Source of the DNA: Pseudomonadota bacterium
Lineage (GTDB): Bacteria; Pseudomonadota; Gammaproteobacteria; Xanthomonadales; Rhodanobacteraceae
Assembly (NCBI GenBank): GCA_021795435.1
Contig: JAJYPJ010000001.1
Coordinates: 62,001 to 126,000 of the forward strand
DNA: 64,000 nt
Direction: 5' to 3'
In this document: positions 1 to 8,845 of the stretch, piece by piece
Layout of the letters: the number at the start of each line of letters is the position of its first letter
Position numbering within the stretch: the first letter of the stretch is position 1
Position numbers and translations under genes: made by a program
Notes under the pieces: generated by a model
The model's database searches: none
The model's input: the letters and a program-made list of their open reading frames with translations, nothing else
Told to the model about the DNA's origin: nothing

Positions 1-25
1 CCCGTGCAACCCGCCGGGGACAGCC

Positions 26-1519
26 ATGCAGCCATTCGCGGAATACGATCGACACGACGGACTGGGTTTGGCCCAACGGGTGGCGGCTGGCGACGTGACC
101 GCGGCCGAGTTGCTGTACACGGCGCAGGTCCGGGCCGATGCGGTGCAGCGAGCGCTGAACCCCATCGTACGACGCATGGATGCGGAGGCTGCCGCGGCGA
201 TTGCGTCCGGGTTGCCCCGGGGTCCCTTCACAGGCGTCCCCTATCTGCTCAAGGATCTCCTCCAGTCGTGCGCTGGCGTGCCCATGAGCATGGGCAGTGC
301 GGCGCTGCGCGACCACGTGCCTGCGGATGACGATGAGTTCGTCGCGCGGTTGAAGCGCGCGGGGCTGGTGCTCTTCGGCAAGACCAATGTGCCGGAATTC
401 GGCCTCGTTGCGTACACGGAACCGAAGGCATTCGGCGCGACTCGCAATCCATGGGATCCGACGCGCACCCCGGGTGGATCCAGCGGCGGCAGCGCCGCCG
501 CCGTCGCGGCGCGCATCCTTCCGGCGGCCGGCGCCAACGATGGTGGCGGATCCATTCGCATCCCGGCTTCCTATTGCGGCCTATTTGGCCTCAAACCGAG
601 TCGTGGACGCGTCAGCAGTGGTCCGGACGCCGGCGAAGTCTGGATGGGGGCATCGTGCGAGCACGCCTTGACCCGCAGCGTCCGGGACAGCGCCGCGCTG
701 CTGGATGCCGTGGCTGGTGCCGCGCCGGGCGATCCGTTCGGCATTGCCCCCGCAGGTTCATTCCTGGAAGCGACACGGCAATCCACGCCGAAGCTGCGCA
801 TCGCCTTCAGCACCGCGTCGCCGATGGGCACCCCGGTGGCTTCCGCCTGCATCGACGCCGTGCAGGGTGCCGTGTCACTCCTGCAAGAACTGGGTCATGA
901 GGTCGAGGAGGCGGCCCCCGCCTATGACGGGATCCTGTTGATGCGCGCCTACTTGATGCTCTATTTCGGCGCGGTGGCGGCGCAGCTGCGCGAACTTCGC
1001 GAGCAAGGCGGTCGCCTCCGGGCGCACTTGCTGGAGCCCTCGACGCGCGCGCTGGCGGCCATCGGCGAGGCCATTGGCGCGGGCGAGTTCCTGCGCTGGC
1101 AACAGCGATGGAATCTGTTTGGCCGCGTACTGGGCGGCTTTTTCCAGACGTATGACCTGTGGCTTACGCCAACCACCGCGGACCTGCCGCCGCGGATTGG
1201 CGAGCTGGCGCCGACGCCCATGCAGGAGCAACTGCTGGTATGGGCGTCACGCTTGCGCATAGGCGGCCTGCTTCGGCGCCTGGGGGTGGTGGAGCAGGTG
1301 GCGATCACGAATCTTGCACGCACGCCCTTTACGCAACTGGCCAACCTCACTGGCGTGCCGGCGATGAGCGTGCCGTTGCACTGGACCAACGAAGGCCTGC
1401 CGGTCGGCGTGCACTTCATGGCGCCCTTTGGCGCGGAGGCACGACTGTTTGCCTTGGCCGCGCAGCTCGAACAGGCGAGGCCGTGGGCGGCGCGGGTGCC
1501 GCCCATCGCGCCGACCTAG
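26..1519 (+). CDS. Amidase signature family hydrolase
   Basis: This 497-residue protein belongs to the amidase signature family, whose members hydrolyse amides with a Ser-cisSer-Lys triad. The lysine is visible at K76 in LLKDLL, the Gly/Ser-rich loop [11 protein letters not shown] lies at 150-160 with the cis-serine near S152, and the nucleophile is S176 in DGGGSIRIP. The length is typical of the family. The reading frame is open with high third-position GC throughout, and the start at 26 gives a normal N-terminus. The substrate cannot be read from sequence; the family includes indoleacetamide, nylon-oligomer and peptide amidases. It stands alone on the strand, with no operon partner visible in the window. 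No signal peptide is apparent, so it is probably cytoplasmic. Confidence 0.9.
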   Translation: MQPFAEYDRHDGLGLAQRVAAGDVTAAELLYTAQVRADAVQRALNPIVRRMDAEAAAAIASGLPRGPFTGVPYLLKDLLQSCAGVPMSMGSAALRDHVPADDDEFVARLKRAGLVLFGKTNVPEFGLVAYTEPKAFGATRNPWDPTRTPGGSSGGSAAAVAARILPAAGANDGGGSIRIPASYCGLFGLKPSRGRVSSGPDAGEVWMGASCEHALTRSVRDSAALLDAVAGAAPGDPFGIAPAGSFLEATRQSTPKLRIAFSTASPMGTPVASACIDAVQGAVSLLQELGHEVEEAAPAYDGILLMRAYLMLYFGAVAAQLRELREQGGRLRAHLLEPSTRALAAIGEAIGAGEFLRWQQRWNLFGRVLGGFFQTYDLWLTPTTADLPPRIGELAPTPMQEQLLVWASRLRIGGLLRRLGVVEQVAITNLARTPFTQLANLTGVPAMSVPLHWTNEGLPVGVHFMAPFGAEARLFALAAQLEQARPWAARVPPIAPT

Positions 1520-1957
1520 CGGCGACGGGCTTTCGCCCGCCGGCCGCAAGGACGGCCTGCAATGCGGACCCTCCCTTAACGTGAATTTCGCAATTGCGCT
1601 GGATCGCGTGGCCGTCCCGCATGCGCCATCCGCAGCCGTACGGGAGCGTTCCGCGGCCTGCGGACTGCGCTCCTCGCCCATCCAACGTGAAGGGAATCCC
1701 TGATCGCATGGCGGCGCGCCCCGGGATACTTGCCTCGTCCTGGTTGCGGGAGTAGGTTCGAATCGTGCGGGGCTTCGAACCCGCGCCTTTTCAGGCCCGT
1801 CACCATGCATTGCGCGCCCAGTACATCCGACGCCCCGCCGCATCGCCGGCTGGGTGGCGTGCGGCGCGTGCCCCCTGAACCCTACTCGCAACACCGCCGT
1901 GGCGGGCGGGCGGTGCGTTGCGTCCCTATGTTCCACCCCAACGAAGGAGGTCGCGCG
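1520..1957. other. Intergenic region without a recognisable gene
   Basis: I see no convincing coding or RNA gene here. The open frames are short and have no family resemblance. A stretch near 1753-1785 contains TTCGAA twice and looks vaguely like a tRNA T-arm, but no cloverleaf can be folded around it. The last 15 bases hold the strong ribosome binding site of the next gene. Confidence 0.5.
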
Positions 1958-2185
1958 ATGTTTGAAAATCACCCACGTGAAGACATCGAGGCATTGATGA
2001 AGGCCAACATCGAATTCCGGCGCCTGTTCCTGCGCCACCGCGAGCTCGACAGCAAGGTGCACGATGCGGAAATCGGCGTGCTGCCGCTCGACAGCGACAC
2101 GCTCAGCGGCATGAAGCGCGAAAAGCTGGTCGCCAAGGAACGCCTGCTCCGCATGTGGCAAGAGGCGCGAACCTCCACGCACTAG
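1958..2185 (+). CDS. DUF465 (YdcH-like) small helical protein
   Basis: A 75-residue acidic and basic helical protein of the DUF465/YdcH type, a family of small proteins of unknown function. The reading frame stays open far upstream, but the ATG at 1958 is chosen because a near-perfect Shine-Dalgarno (AAGGAGGT, 1944-1951) ends six bases before it and because the family is about 70-80 residues long. The visible family-like segment is the RHRELDSKVHDAE part near residues 25-37, followed by LKREKL-like charged helices (here MKREKLVAKERLL). It is monocistronic. Function unknown. Confidence 0.8.
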   Translation: MFENHPREDIEALMKANIEFRRLFLRHRELDSKVHDAEIGVLPLDSDTLSGMKREKLVAKERLLRMWQEARTSTH

Positions 2186-2323
2186 CTTGGAGGCCGGCAT
2201 GCGCCGTCGCATGCCGCTATCATTCCGGGACCGTCCAGCGTCCCTTGCGTCACCCGACCGCCGCGGCCTGACCGCGGCGGTTGCCTTTGCCGGGCGCGCA
2301 CGTATCACCGAGGTCGCCTGCAG

Positions 2324-3691
2324 ATGATCCATGACTCCGTACTCGAACTGATCGGCCAGACCCCCATGTTGCGGGCGCGGCGGTTGGATGCCGGCCGTTG
2401 CGAGCTCTATCTCAAGCTCGAGTGCATGAACCCGGGTGGCTCGATTAAGGACCGAATCGGCCTGACCATGATCGAGCGGGCCGAGCGCGCGGGCCGCATC
2501 AAGCCGGGCGACACCCTCGTGGAAGGGACGGCCGGCAACACGGGCATCGGCCTTGCCCTGGTAGCGCAGCAGAAAGGCTACCGCTTGGTGCTGGTGGTGC
2601 CGGACAAGATGAGTCGCGAGAAGATCTTCAACCTCAAGGCCATGGGCGCGGAAGTGATCCTCACGCGCTCGGACGTTGCCAAGGGCCATCCCGAGTACTA
2701 CCAGGATCTCGCCAAGACGATCGCCGAGGAAACGCCCGGCGCCTATTTCGTCAACCAGTTCGGGAATCCGGACAATCCGGCAGCGCACGAGGCAACCACT
2801 GGACCTGAAATCCTCGAGCAGATGGAAGGGCGCGTCGATGCCATCGTGTTCGGTTGCGGTAGCTCGGGCACCATGACCGGGCTGTCGCGGTTTTTCGCGG
2901 CTGCATCGCCGCAGACCGATTTGATTCTGGCCGATCCCGTTGGCTCGATCCTCGCGCAGTACATCAATGAAGGCACGCTTTCCCAGAAATCCGCCAGTTG
3001 GATGGTGGAGGGGATCGGCGAGGACTTCCTGCCATCGATCAGTGATTTTTCCCGGGTACGCAAGGCCTACGCGATCAGCGACAAGGAGAGTTTCTTGACC
3101 GCGCGATTGCTGCTGGAGAAGGAGGGCGTGTTGGGTGGCAGTTCCACCGGCACGCTTCTGGCGGCTGCACTGCGCTATTGCCGCGAGCAGACGGAGTCCA
3201 AGCGCGTCGTCGTTTTCGTTTGCGACACGGGCAACAAGTATCTTTCGAAGCAATTCAATGACTACTGGATGCTGGACAACGGCTTTCTGGAGCGCCCTCA
3301 GCATGGCGACCTGCGCGACCTGATCTTGCGTCCCTATGCACAGCGCGACACGGTGGTGATCGGGCCGCATGAGCCATTGACGGTCGCCTACCAGCGCATG
3401 AAGCTGTACGACGTGTCGCAGCTGCCTGTGCTCGATGGCGAGCGCATCGTGGGCATCCTCGACGAGTCCGACCTGCTGATGCACGTGCATGCCGAGAGCG
3501 AGCGCTTTCGCGATCCGGTTTCCACGGCCATGGTCAGCAAGCTGGAGTTCGTCGACATGCGCACGCCGGTGTCCAGCCTCATGCCCGTGTTCGACCGCGG
3601 GCATGTCGCCATCGTCATGGACGGTCCACGCTTCCTCGGGTTGATCACCCGCATTGATTTGCTCAATTACCTCAGACGACGAGTCAACTAA
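2324..3691 (+). CDS. cbs: Cystathionine beta-synthase with C-terminal CBS domain pair
   Basis: A 455-residue fold-type II PLP enzyme. It should condense serine and homocysteine to cystathionine, the first step of reverse transsulfuration. The PLP lysine is K42 in NPGGSIKDR, the substrate loop is EGTAGNTGIGLA, and the phosphate-binding glycines follow in GCGSSGTMTGL. Residues from about 335 to the end form two CBS repeats, seen as VIGPHEPLTVAY...DVSQLPVLDGERIVGILDESDLL and a second copy ending GLITRIDLLNYLRRR. That architecture (catalytic core plus Bateman module, no heme domain) is typical of bacterial enzymes. The partner enzyme lies 431 bases downstream on the same strand. A cysteine synthase activity cannot be excluded from sequence alone. 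Confidence 0.9.
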   Translation: MIHDSVLELIGQTPMLRARRLDAGRCELYLKLECMNPGGSIKDRIGLTMIERAERAGRIKPGDTLVEGTAGNTGIGLALVAQQKGYRLVLVVPDKMSREKIFNLKAMGAEVILTRSDVAKGHPEYYQDLAKTIAEETPGAYFVNQFGNPDNPAAHEATTGPEILEQMEGRVDAIVFGCGSSGTMTGLSRFFAAASPQTDLILADPVGSILAQYINEGTLSQKSASWMVEGIGEDFLPSISDFSRVRKAYAISDKESFLTARLLLEKEGVLGGSSTGTLLAAALRYCREQTESKRVVVFVCDTGNKYLSKQFNDYWMLDNGFLERPQHGDLRDLILRPYAQRDTVVIGPHEPLTVAYQRMKLYDVSQLPVLDGERIVGILDESDLLMHVHAESERFRDPVSTAMVSKLEFVDMRTPVSSLMPVFDRGHVAIVMDGPRFLGLITRIDLLNYLRRRVN

Positions 3692-4122
3692 GACCGTGCG
3701 GACACTGCGGGCGGCTTTTCGTGCAGGGGATCCGGCCATGTCCAAATTGAGTTTGCCGGCGTGCAGGGTGTACTCGCCGAGCGACCGGCGCGCATTGATT
3801 GGCTGGGTGTCCGCGTCTAGCGCCTCGAAGCGCGTTCCGAGTTCCTGCCGCGCTAGTCGCGGACGCGGGGATCAGAAGCAATGTCCTTCGGACCACGCCA
3901 TCAGGACGACGAGGTGGATGGGTTGTACTCGCTTGGGAGGACTTTCGTCAGTCCCTTTCCGTGGTCATCCAGTGCATGACGCAGGACCACACACCGCGCC
4001 GCGCCGCAGCGCCATCCGCGTCCGTGGCATGTGGCCGGCGTGGCTCGTTACAATGGGCGCTAGGTTGGCGGGTCTCCACGCTCGGCAACTACGATGATGC
4101 CTGCCCAGATACAGGAAGTGTC
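3692..4122 (+). other. Non-coding region upstream of the cystathionine gamma-lyase gene
   Basis: About 430 bases between the two transsulfuration genes. No gene is supported: the frame of the downstream gene stays open through it, but codons before 4123 show no family similarity. It carries a probable promoter near 4042-4055 (listed separately), so the second gene can be transcribed independently of the first. Confidence 0.5.
4042..4055 (+). promoter_or_regulatory. Putative promoter -10 region (TACAAT)
   Basis: The 14-mer GGCTCGTTACAATG contains a good -10 hexamer (TACAAT, 4049-4054). The same 14-mer occurs exactly in front of the tRNA-Thr gene at 32940-32953. No good -35 hexamer is visible 17 bases upstream. 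Transcription from here would give a leader of about 60 bases before the ATG at 4123. Confidence 0.35.
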
Positions 4123-5286
4123 ATGAAAAAAGCCCAGCGACCCCTTGCCCTTGGCACGCGCGCCATCCACGCTGGGCAGGCGCCAGATCCCTCGACCGGC
4201 GCAATCATGACGCCGATCTATGCAACTTCCACGTACGTGCAGCGCAGCCCGGGCAAGCACCAGGGCTATGAGTATTCGCGCACGCACAACCCCACGCGTT
4301 TCGCCTATGAGCGCTGCGTAGCCGATCTGGAAGGAGGCATCGCCGGCTTTGCCTTTGCCTCCGGTCTGGCCGCAGCCAGTACCGTACTCGAGATTTTGGA
4401 CTCCGGCAGTCACGTCATCGCCATGGACGACTTGTATGGCGGAACCTACCGTCTGTTCGAGCGCGTCCGTCGCCGCTCCGCAGGCTTGGATTTCAGCTTC
4501 GTCGACTTGAACGACGGTGCCGCGCTTAAGGCCGCGCTCAAGCCCAACACTCGCATGATCTGGGCCGAGACGCCCACCAACCCGATGCTCAAACTGGTGG
4601 ATCTCGCCAAGATCGGCGCCTTCGCGCGCAAGCACGGACTGATCCTGGTCGTGGACAATACCTTCTGCTCGCCCATGTTGCAGCGCCCACTGCAACATGG
4701 CGCGCACCTGGTGCTGCACTCGGCGACCAAATATCTCAACGGGCACTCTGATATGGTCGGGGGCATCGTGGTCGCGGGCACGGCGGAACTGGCTGGGCAA
4801 GTTGCCTTTCTGCAGAACTCGGTGGGCGCGGTGGCCGGGCCGTTCGATGCCTTCCTCGCCTTGCGCGGCCTGAAGACGCTGCACCTGCGCATGCGCGCGC
4901 ATTGCGATAACGCGCTGGAGCTGGCTCGCTGGCTGGAGCATCATCCTGCAATTGTGCGCGTGATCTATCCCGGTCTCAGGAGCCACCCCCAACACGCGCT
5001 CGCCAAGCGCCAGATGCAGGGCTACGGCGGCATCATTAGCATTGAGGTCAAGGGCGGACTGAGAAAGGCGCGCAGGATGCTGGAACGGTGCCATCTGTTT
5101 GCGTTGGCCGAGTCGCTGGGCGGTGTCGAAAGCCTGATCGAGCACCCGGCGATCATGACCCATGCCTCCATTCCGCCGGCGCAGCGCAAGCGGCTCGGCA
5201 TTAGCGACGGGTTGGTACGGTTGTCGGTGGGGGTGGAGACAGTCGAGGATTTGCGCTCGGAACTGACCGCGGCGTTGGGACGGTAA
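4123..5286 (+). CDS. metB: Cystathionine gamma-lyase / gamma-synthase (MetB/MetC family PLP enzyme)
   Basis: A 387-residue fold-type I PLP enzyme of the Cys/Met metabolism family. With the neighbouring cystathionine beta-synthase it most likely performs reverse transsulfuration, splitting cystathionine to cysteine; gamma-synthase activity is equally possible by sequence. The PLP lysine is K203 in HSATKYLNGHSD, the ring-stacking tyrosine is in DDLYGGTYRL (about 103-110), and D178 in VVDNTFCSP binds the PLP nitrogen. The ATG at 4123 (MKKAQRP) is chosen over upstream in-frame codons because family similarity starts there. In Xanthomonas, metB marks one edge of the LPS O-antigen cluster, and here a glycosyltransferase gene follows after only five bases. 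Confidence 0.9.
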   Translation: MKKAQRPLALGTRAIHAGQAPDPSTGAIMTPIYATSTYVQRSPGKHQGYEYSRTHNPTRFAYERCVADLEGGIAGFAFASGLAAASTVLEILDSGSHVIAMDDLYGGTYRLFERVRRRSAGLDFSFVDLNDGAALKAALKPNTRMIWAETPTNPMLKLVDLAKIGAFARKHGLILVVDNTFCSPMLQRPLQHGAHLVLHSATKYLNGHSDMVGGIVVAGTAELAGQVAFLQNSVGAVAGPFDAFLALRGLKTLHLRMRAHCDNALELARWLEHHPAIVRVIYPGLRSHPQHALAKRQMQGYGGIISIEVKGGLRKARRMLERCHLFALAESLGGVESLIEHPAIMTHASIPPAQRKRLGISDGLVRLSVGVETVEDLRSELTAALGR

Positions 5287-5291
5287 CCCAT

Positions 5292-6737
5292 GTGCGACAG
5301 GGTCGTTGCGTATCGGAGCTTCCACGGGTCAACTGCGGCATGAGTCTCGAGCGGAGTCGCTATGAGAATCTCGGACTTGCGCTGCTGAATCTTTCCGCAT
5401 GGATTCGTGCGCAGCCTTGGCTGCGCGCAATTTATCGGTGCTTCCCTCAGAAACTACGGTTTCGTGTCTCGCAGATGCTGACCGAAAAGGCCAACAAGCG
5501 GGTCCGCTTTAGCCGTACGCCTGCATGGACGCGCCAACTCCCGGCGATCGTTCCACCGGCCCTTCATACATCCAGCCCATGCGGCACTGGATTCGGTGTG
5601 AACGTTTTCGCATATGCGCGCGGACAGTTTGGTCTGGCCGAGGCCGCGCGACTATATACGCGTGCACTGCTTTCTGAGGGCTGCGCAGTTGCGGTGCACG
5701 ACATTACCCTCAAGCTTGCTCACAGCATGGGTGATGATAGCCTTGATGCGCACATCGGCAGCGACACCCGCCACCCCGTCAACCTGATCTTCGTCAATCC
5801 CGATTACCTAGATGATGCCATCGCCAGCATCGGGGATGACCGCCTACATGGCCGGCGCAATATCGGCTGCTGGTTCTGGGAACTCGAGAAATTTCCCGAC
5901 GAGTGGCTGCCCGCGCTGTCCAGGGTGGACGAGATTCTGGTGTCTTCCGCATTCGTTGCCGACATCGTGCGGCGCGTGACCGACAAACCTGTACTGCATG
6001 TGCCGTTGCCGGTGATTGGGCAGCCGGACAGTGGACTACAGCGTGCCGATTTTGGTCTTGGCGAGCGCGAGTTTGTGTTTTTGTGCAGCTTCGACTTCAA
6101 TTCATTCATAGCGCGCAAGAATCCCCTGGCCGTCATCAAGGCGTTTCGTCGCGCATTTGCCGACAGGCACCCGGATGTGCGTCTGCTGATCAAATCATGC
6201 AATGGACACCGGCACCCTGATCAGCTGCGCGTTCTGCTAAACTCAGCCGCCGCTGACCGCCGGATCCGTGTTCGTGATGAGGTCATCGACCGCAGTCATA
6301 TGCAGGCGCTGCAACGTTGCAGCGACGCGTACATCTCGTTGCACCGTTCCGAGGGCTTCGGGTTGGGCCTTGCCGAGTGCATGCGCGTGGGCAAGCCGGT
6401 GATCGCGACCGCGTGGTCCGGCAACATGGACTTCATGAACGAACAAAATAGCTGCCTCGTTGATTACCGCCTAGTCCCCGTTGGCGAGGGTGAGTATCCG
6501 CATCATGCAGGGCAACGCTGGGCCGAACCAGATGTCGAATGCGCCGCCCTGCACATGCGGCAGCTGGTCGAGAATCGCAATTTTGCGGCGCGGTTGGGTG
6601 CGCGCGCTGCGCAGGATGTTGCCAATCAACTTGCCCCGAGCGCTATAGCGCGGTGCCTTATTGATTGCTTGAAAGGCATGCATCGCGAGACCGGCGCCGC
6701 GGTCGCAGCCGACCGTCCTCAATACCCGCATAGCTGA
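5292..6737 (+). CDS. GT-B fold glycosyltransferase (GT4-like)
   Basis: A 481-residue putative glycosyltransferase, the first gene of the polysaccharide locus. The C-terminal half carries the nucleotide-sugar binding signature of GT-B enzymes: LHRSEGFGLGLAECMRVGKP near residues 350-370, followed by VIATAWSGNMDFM. The N-terminal half has GVNVFAYARGQFGLAEAAR, the acceptor-side glycine loop of this group. No membrane helix or signal peptide is visible, so it should act at the cytoplasmic face. A second start, ATG at 5340 (MSLERSRYENLG), would remove 16 residues with no family match and may be the real one. It is 11 bases ahead of the next gene, suggesting one transcript. Sugar specificity cannot be inferred. 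Confidence 0.8.
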   Translation: MRQGRCVSELPRVNCGMSLERSRYENLGLALLNLSAWIRAQPWLRAIYRCFPQKLRFRVSQMLTEKANKRVRFSRTPAWTRQLPAIVPPALHTSSPCGTGFGVNVFAYARGQFGLAEAARLYTRALLSEGCAVAVHDITLKLAHSMGDDSLDAHIGSDTRHPVNLIFVNPDYLDDAIASIGDDRLHGRRNIGCWFWELEKFPDEWLPALSRVDEILVSSAFVADIVRRVTDKPVLHVPLPVIGQPDSGLQRADFGLGEREFVFLCSFDFNSFIARKNPLAVIKAFRRAFADRHPDVRLLIKSCNGHRHPDQLRVLLNSAAADRRIRVRDEVIDRSHMQALQRCSDAYISLHRSEGFGLGLAECMRVGKPVIATAWSGNMDFMNEQNSCLVDYRLVPVGEGEYPHHAGQRWAEPDVECAALHMRQLVENRNFAARLGARAAQDVANQLAPSAIARCLIDCLKGMHRETGAAVAADRPQYPHS

Positions 6738-6748
6738 GTGCAGCGCAC

Positions 6749-8845
6749 ATGTCCGATGCACAACACGCACCCGTCTTCATCCATTCGATGTTCCGTACTG
6801 GCAGCACATGGCTATTCGACCGCTTCCGGCGATCGCCCGAGGGCTACTGGTGTTATCAGGAGCCATATCACGAGCTTCTGATCGAGCTCAAAGACCAGCC
6901 GGATGCTGTACTGGACATCCATGAGCAGATCGCGAACGAGCTGCGCCACATTGTGCTGCAGCGGCCGTACTTCTACGAGATCCATGCGATCCGAGAGCAT
7001 GTTGCCGATAGCTTCTCCAAGTGCATCAGCTTCGACAGCTTTTTCGATGTCCAAGGCTGCCCAGCGCTCGTCGATTACACCAGCCGCCTGATCGCGCATG
7101 CGCCATCACGCCCAGTACTGCAGTGCTGCCGTTCATTCGGACGCATCGGACATCTGCAGGCGCAATTTGGTGGCACGCACGTGCATTTGTGGCGCAACCC
7201 GCGTGATCAGTGGTGGTCCTATCAAGTCAACGACTACTTTGACGTCACCGGATTAGCCATCCTCAATGCGGATCATCCGCCGCCGCTGATCCTGCATTTG
7301 CGCGAGGCGATCGGGTTCACCCCGCTGCGCCGAGGCACCTTCGGCGAAGAATATGAGCAACTGCTGCAGGTGCCTTTGAACAGCGAGCAGCGCTATCTGC
7401 TGTTTTACACACTCTGGTTCTACAGTCTTTTGCAGAACCGCGAGCATGGTTGTTGTGATCTCAACATCGACCAGATCAGCTGCAGTCGAGCGTATCGCCG
7501 GCAGGCAGAGATGCGCTTGGCCGAACTGGGCGTCCATGGAGTGGATCTCTCGACATGCGCGGTGCCGCAGACCGTCTTTGATGCTTCCGAGATCAAGCAG
7601 TTTGAATCCATCGAATCCAAGGCAAGGCATCTCTTCGAGGAGGCTGGATACGGAGCCTCGGTGATTGCCACTGCGCTGCAGGCGCAGATCGATTGCGCCC
7701 CCAGGAACCATGATGCCCGACCTGAAGCCACGCGCGCGGCGTATGCAGCGCGCCAGGCGGTGGCGCGGTACATGAATCATCTGGCGGTGCAGAGGAAGCA
7801 GCACCGCGGATCCGCCGACGCACTGCAGCATGCGATGCGCGCACTGGAAGCCAATCAAGCATGCGAGGTCGAGGCTCGTACCCACCTCCTCTCCGAGCGT
7901 GTGCAGCGTGCTGAAGAGGAACAGCGCGCGTTGCGACTTGAGCGAGACAACCATGCCCTTCGTGCACGCATCGATGAAGTCGAGCAGGCGCGATCGCATC
8001 TGCTGGCGCAATTTGCAACATTGCAAGTGCAGCATGCTGAAGAGGAACAGCGCGCATTGCGACTTGAGCGAGATAACCTTGTCCTTCGTGCACGCATCGA
8101 TGAAGTCGAGCAGGCGCGATCGCATCTGCTGGCGCAATTTGCAACATTGCAAGTGCAGCATGCTGAAGAGGAACAGCGCGCATTGCGACTTGAGCGAGAT
8201 AACCTTGTCCTTCGTGCACGCATCGATGAAGTCGAGCAGACGCGATCGCATCTGCTGGCGCAATTTGCAACATTGCAAGCGCAGCGTGCTGAAGAGGACC
8301 AGCGCGTATTGCGACTTGAGCGAGATAACCTTGTCCTTCGTGCACGCATCGATGAGATCGAACAGGCACGATCACGCCTGCAGGCGCTGTTTGCAGCAAC
8401 GGAGTCACGGCTGGCCGAGCTTTTGGCAAGCCGATCCTGGCGACTCACGGCGCCGCTGCGCTGGGTGCGATTTCAAATCAAATTGCTGCGCATCTATGGG
8501 GTCACGGCGCGTCTGCGCAGTCTGACGAAAAAGGCGGCGCGCACGTTACTTGGCCGCATGTTCCGCTGGAGTGAATCTCGACCGCGCTGGCGCAGGATGG
8601 GCGCAACGTCGGCTCGCCTAGTGGGCATCGATGCGCGTCTGAGGGCGCTGCATCAACATTGGTGGTTGCCGAGCGCTGCCGCTTTGTCCGCCCCCGGCCC
8701 GCTTGCTGACGGAGCTGATCATACGGACCCAGCCGCGGCACCTGCGGCATGTGTCGAACAGGTTGACGCCGTGCTCTCACCGCGTGCGCGACAGATCAAG
8801 TTCTGGTTGGATGCGGCACGTCGCGATCACTTGGGAGGTACCTGA
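6749..8845 (+). CDS. Sulfotransferase-like protein with tandem coiled-coil repeats
   Basis: A 698-residue protein of unusual architecture. Residues 1 to about 290 look like a sulfotransferase: FIHSMFRTGSTWLFDRF near 10-26 resembles the 5'-phosphosulfate loop (RTGSTW) that binds PAPS. Residues about 325-560 are predicted coiled coil, including four tandem copies of a 42-residue unit (AEEEQRALRLERDN...HLLAQFATLQ). After the repeats comes SRSWRLTAPLRWVRFQIKLL, a motif often found near the ends of O-antigen glycosyltransferases and methyltransferases. A Pro/Ala-rich tail of about 100 residues follows. The stop codon overlaps the next start (TGATG), so translation is probably coupled to the large glycosyltransferase. 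I infer sulfation of a surface glycan, with the coiled coil as a scaffold or spacer. Activity is unproven. Confidence 0.65.
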   Translation: MSDAQHAPVFIHSMFRTGSTWLFDRFRRSPEGYWCYQEPYHELLIELKDQPDAVLDIHEQIANELRHIVLQRPYFYEIHAIREHVADSFSKCISFDSFFDVQGCPALVDYTSRLIAHAPSRPVLQCCRSFGRIGHLQAQFGGTHVHLWRNPRDQWWSYQVNDYFDVTGLAILNADHPPPLILHLREAIGFTPLRRGTFGEEYEQLLQVPLNSEQRYLLFYTLWFYSLLQNREHGCCDLNIDQISCSRAYRRQAEMRLAELGVHGVDLSTCAVPQTVFDASEIKQFESIESKARHLFEEAGYGASVIATALQAQIDCAPRNHDARPEATRAAYAARQAVARYMNHLAVQRKQHRGSADALQHAMRALEANQACEVEARTHLLSERVQRAEEEQRALRLERDNHALRARIDEVEQARSHLLAQFATLQVQHAEEEQRALRLERDNLVLRARIDEVEQARSHLLAQFATLQVQHAEEEQRALRLERDNLVLRARIDEVEQTRSHLLAQFATLQAQRAEEDQRVLRLERDNLVLRARIDEIEQARSRLQALFAATESRLAELLASRSWRLTAPLRWVRFQIKLLRIYGVTARLRSLTKKAARTLLGRMFRWSESRPRWRRMGATSARLVGIDARLRALHQHWWLPSAAALSAPGPLADGADHTDPAAAPAACVEQVDAVLSPRARQIKFWLDAARRDHLGGT
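7910..8413 (+). repeat. Four in-frame tandem repeats of 126 bp (42 codons, six heptads)
   Basis: Copies start at 7910, 8036, 8162 and 8288, each exactly 126 bases apart. By hand comparison copies 1 and 2 differ at four positions and copies 2 and 3 at three; copy 4 is clearly more diverged over its last third. The unit encodes 42 residues, a multiple of seven, so gain or loss of a copy keeps both reading frame and heptad register. The near identity of copies 1-3 suggests recent expansion. Confidence 0.97.

Noticed and set aside
1753..1790. tRNA-like TTCGAA segments
   Set aside because: No acceptor, D or anticodon arms can be folded around them.
1247..3745. Very long open frame of 832 codons on the minus strand
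   Set aside because: It is antisense to the cystathionine beta-synthase gene and to the end of the amidase gene, which have clear family motifs. Long antisense frames are common in high-GC DNA.
7910..8413. Possible CRISPR-like array
   Set aside because: Repeats are contiguous, 126 bp long, in frame and without spacers; they are a coding tandem repeat.
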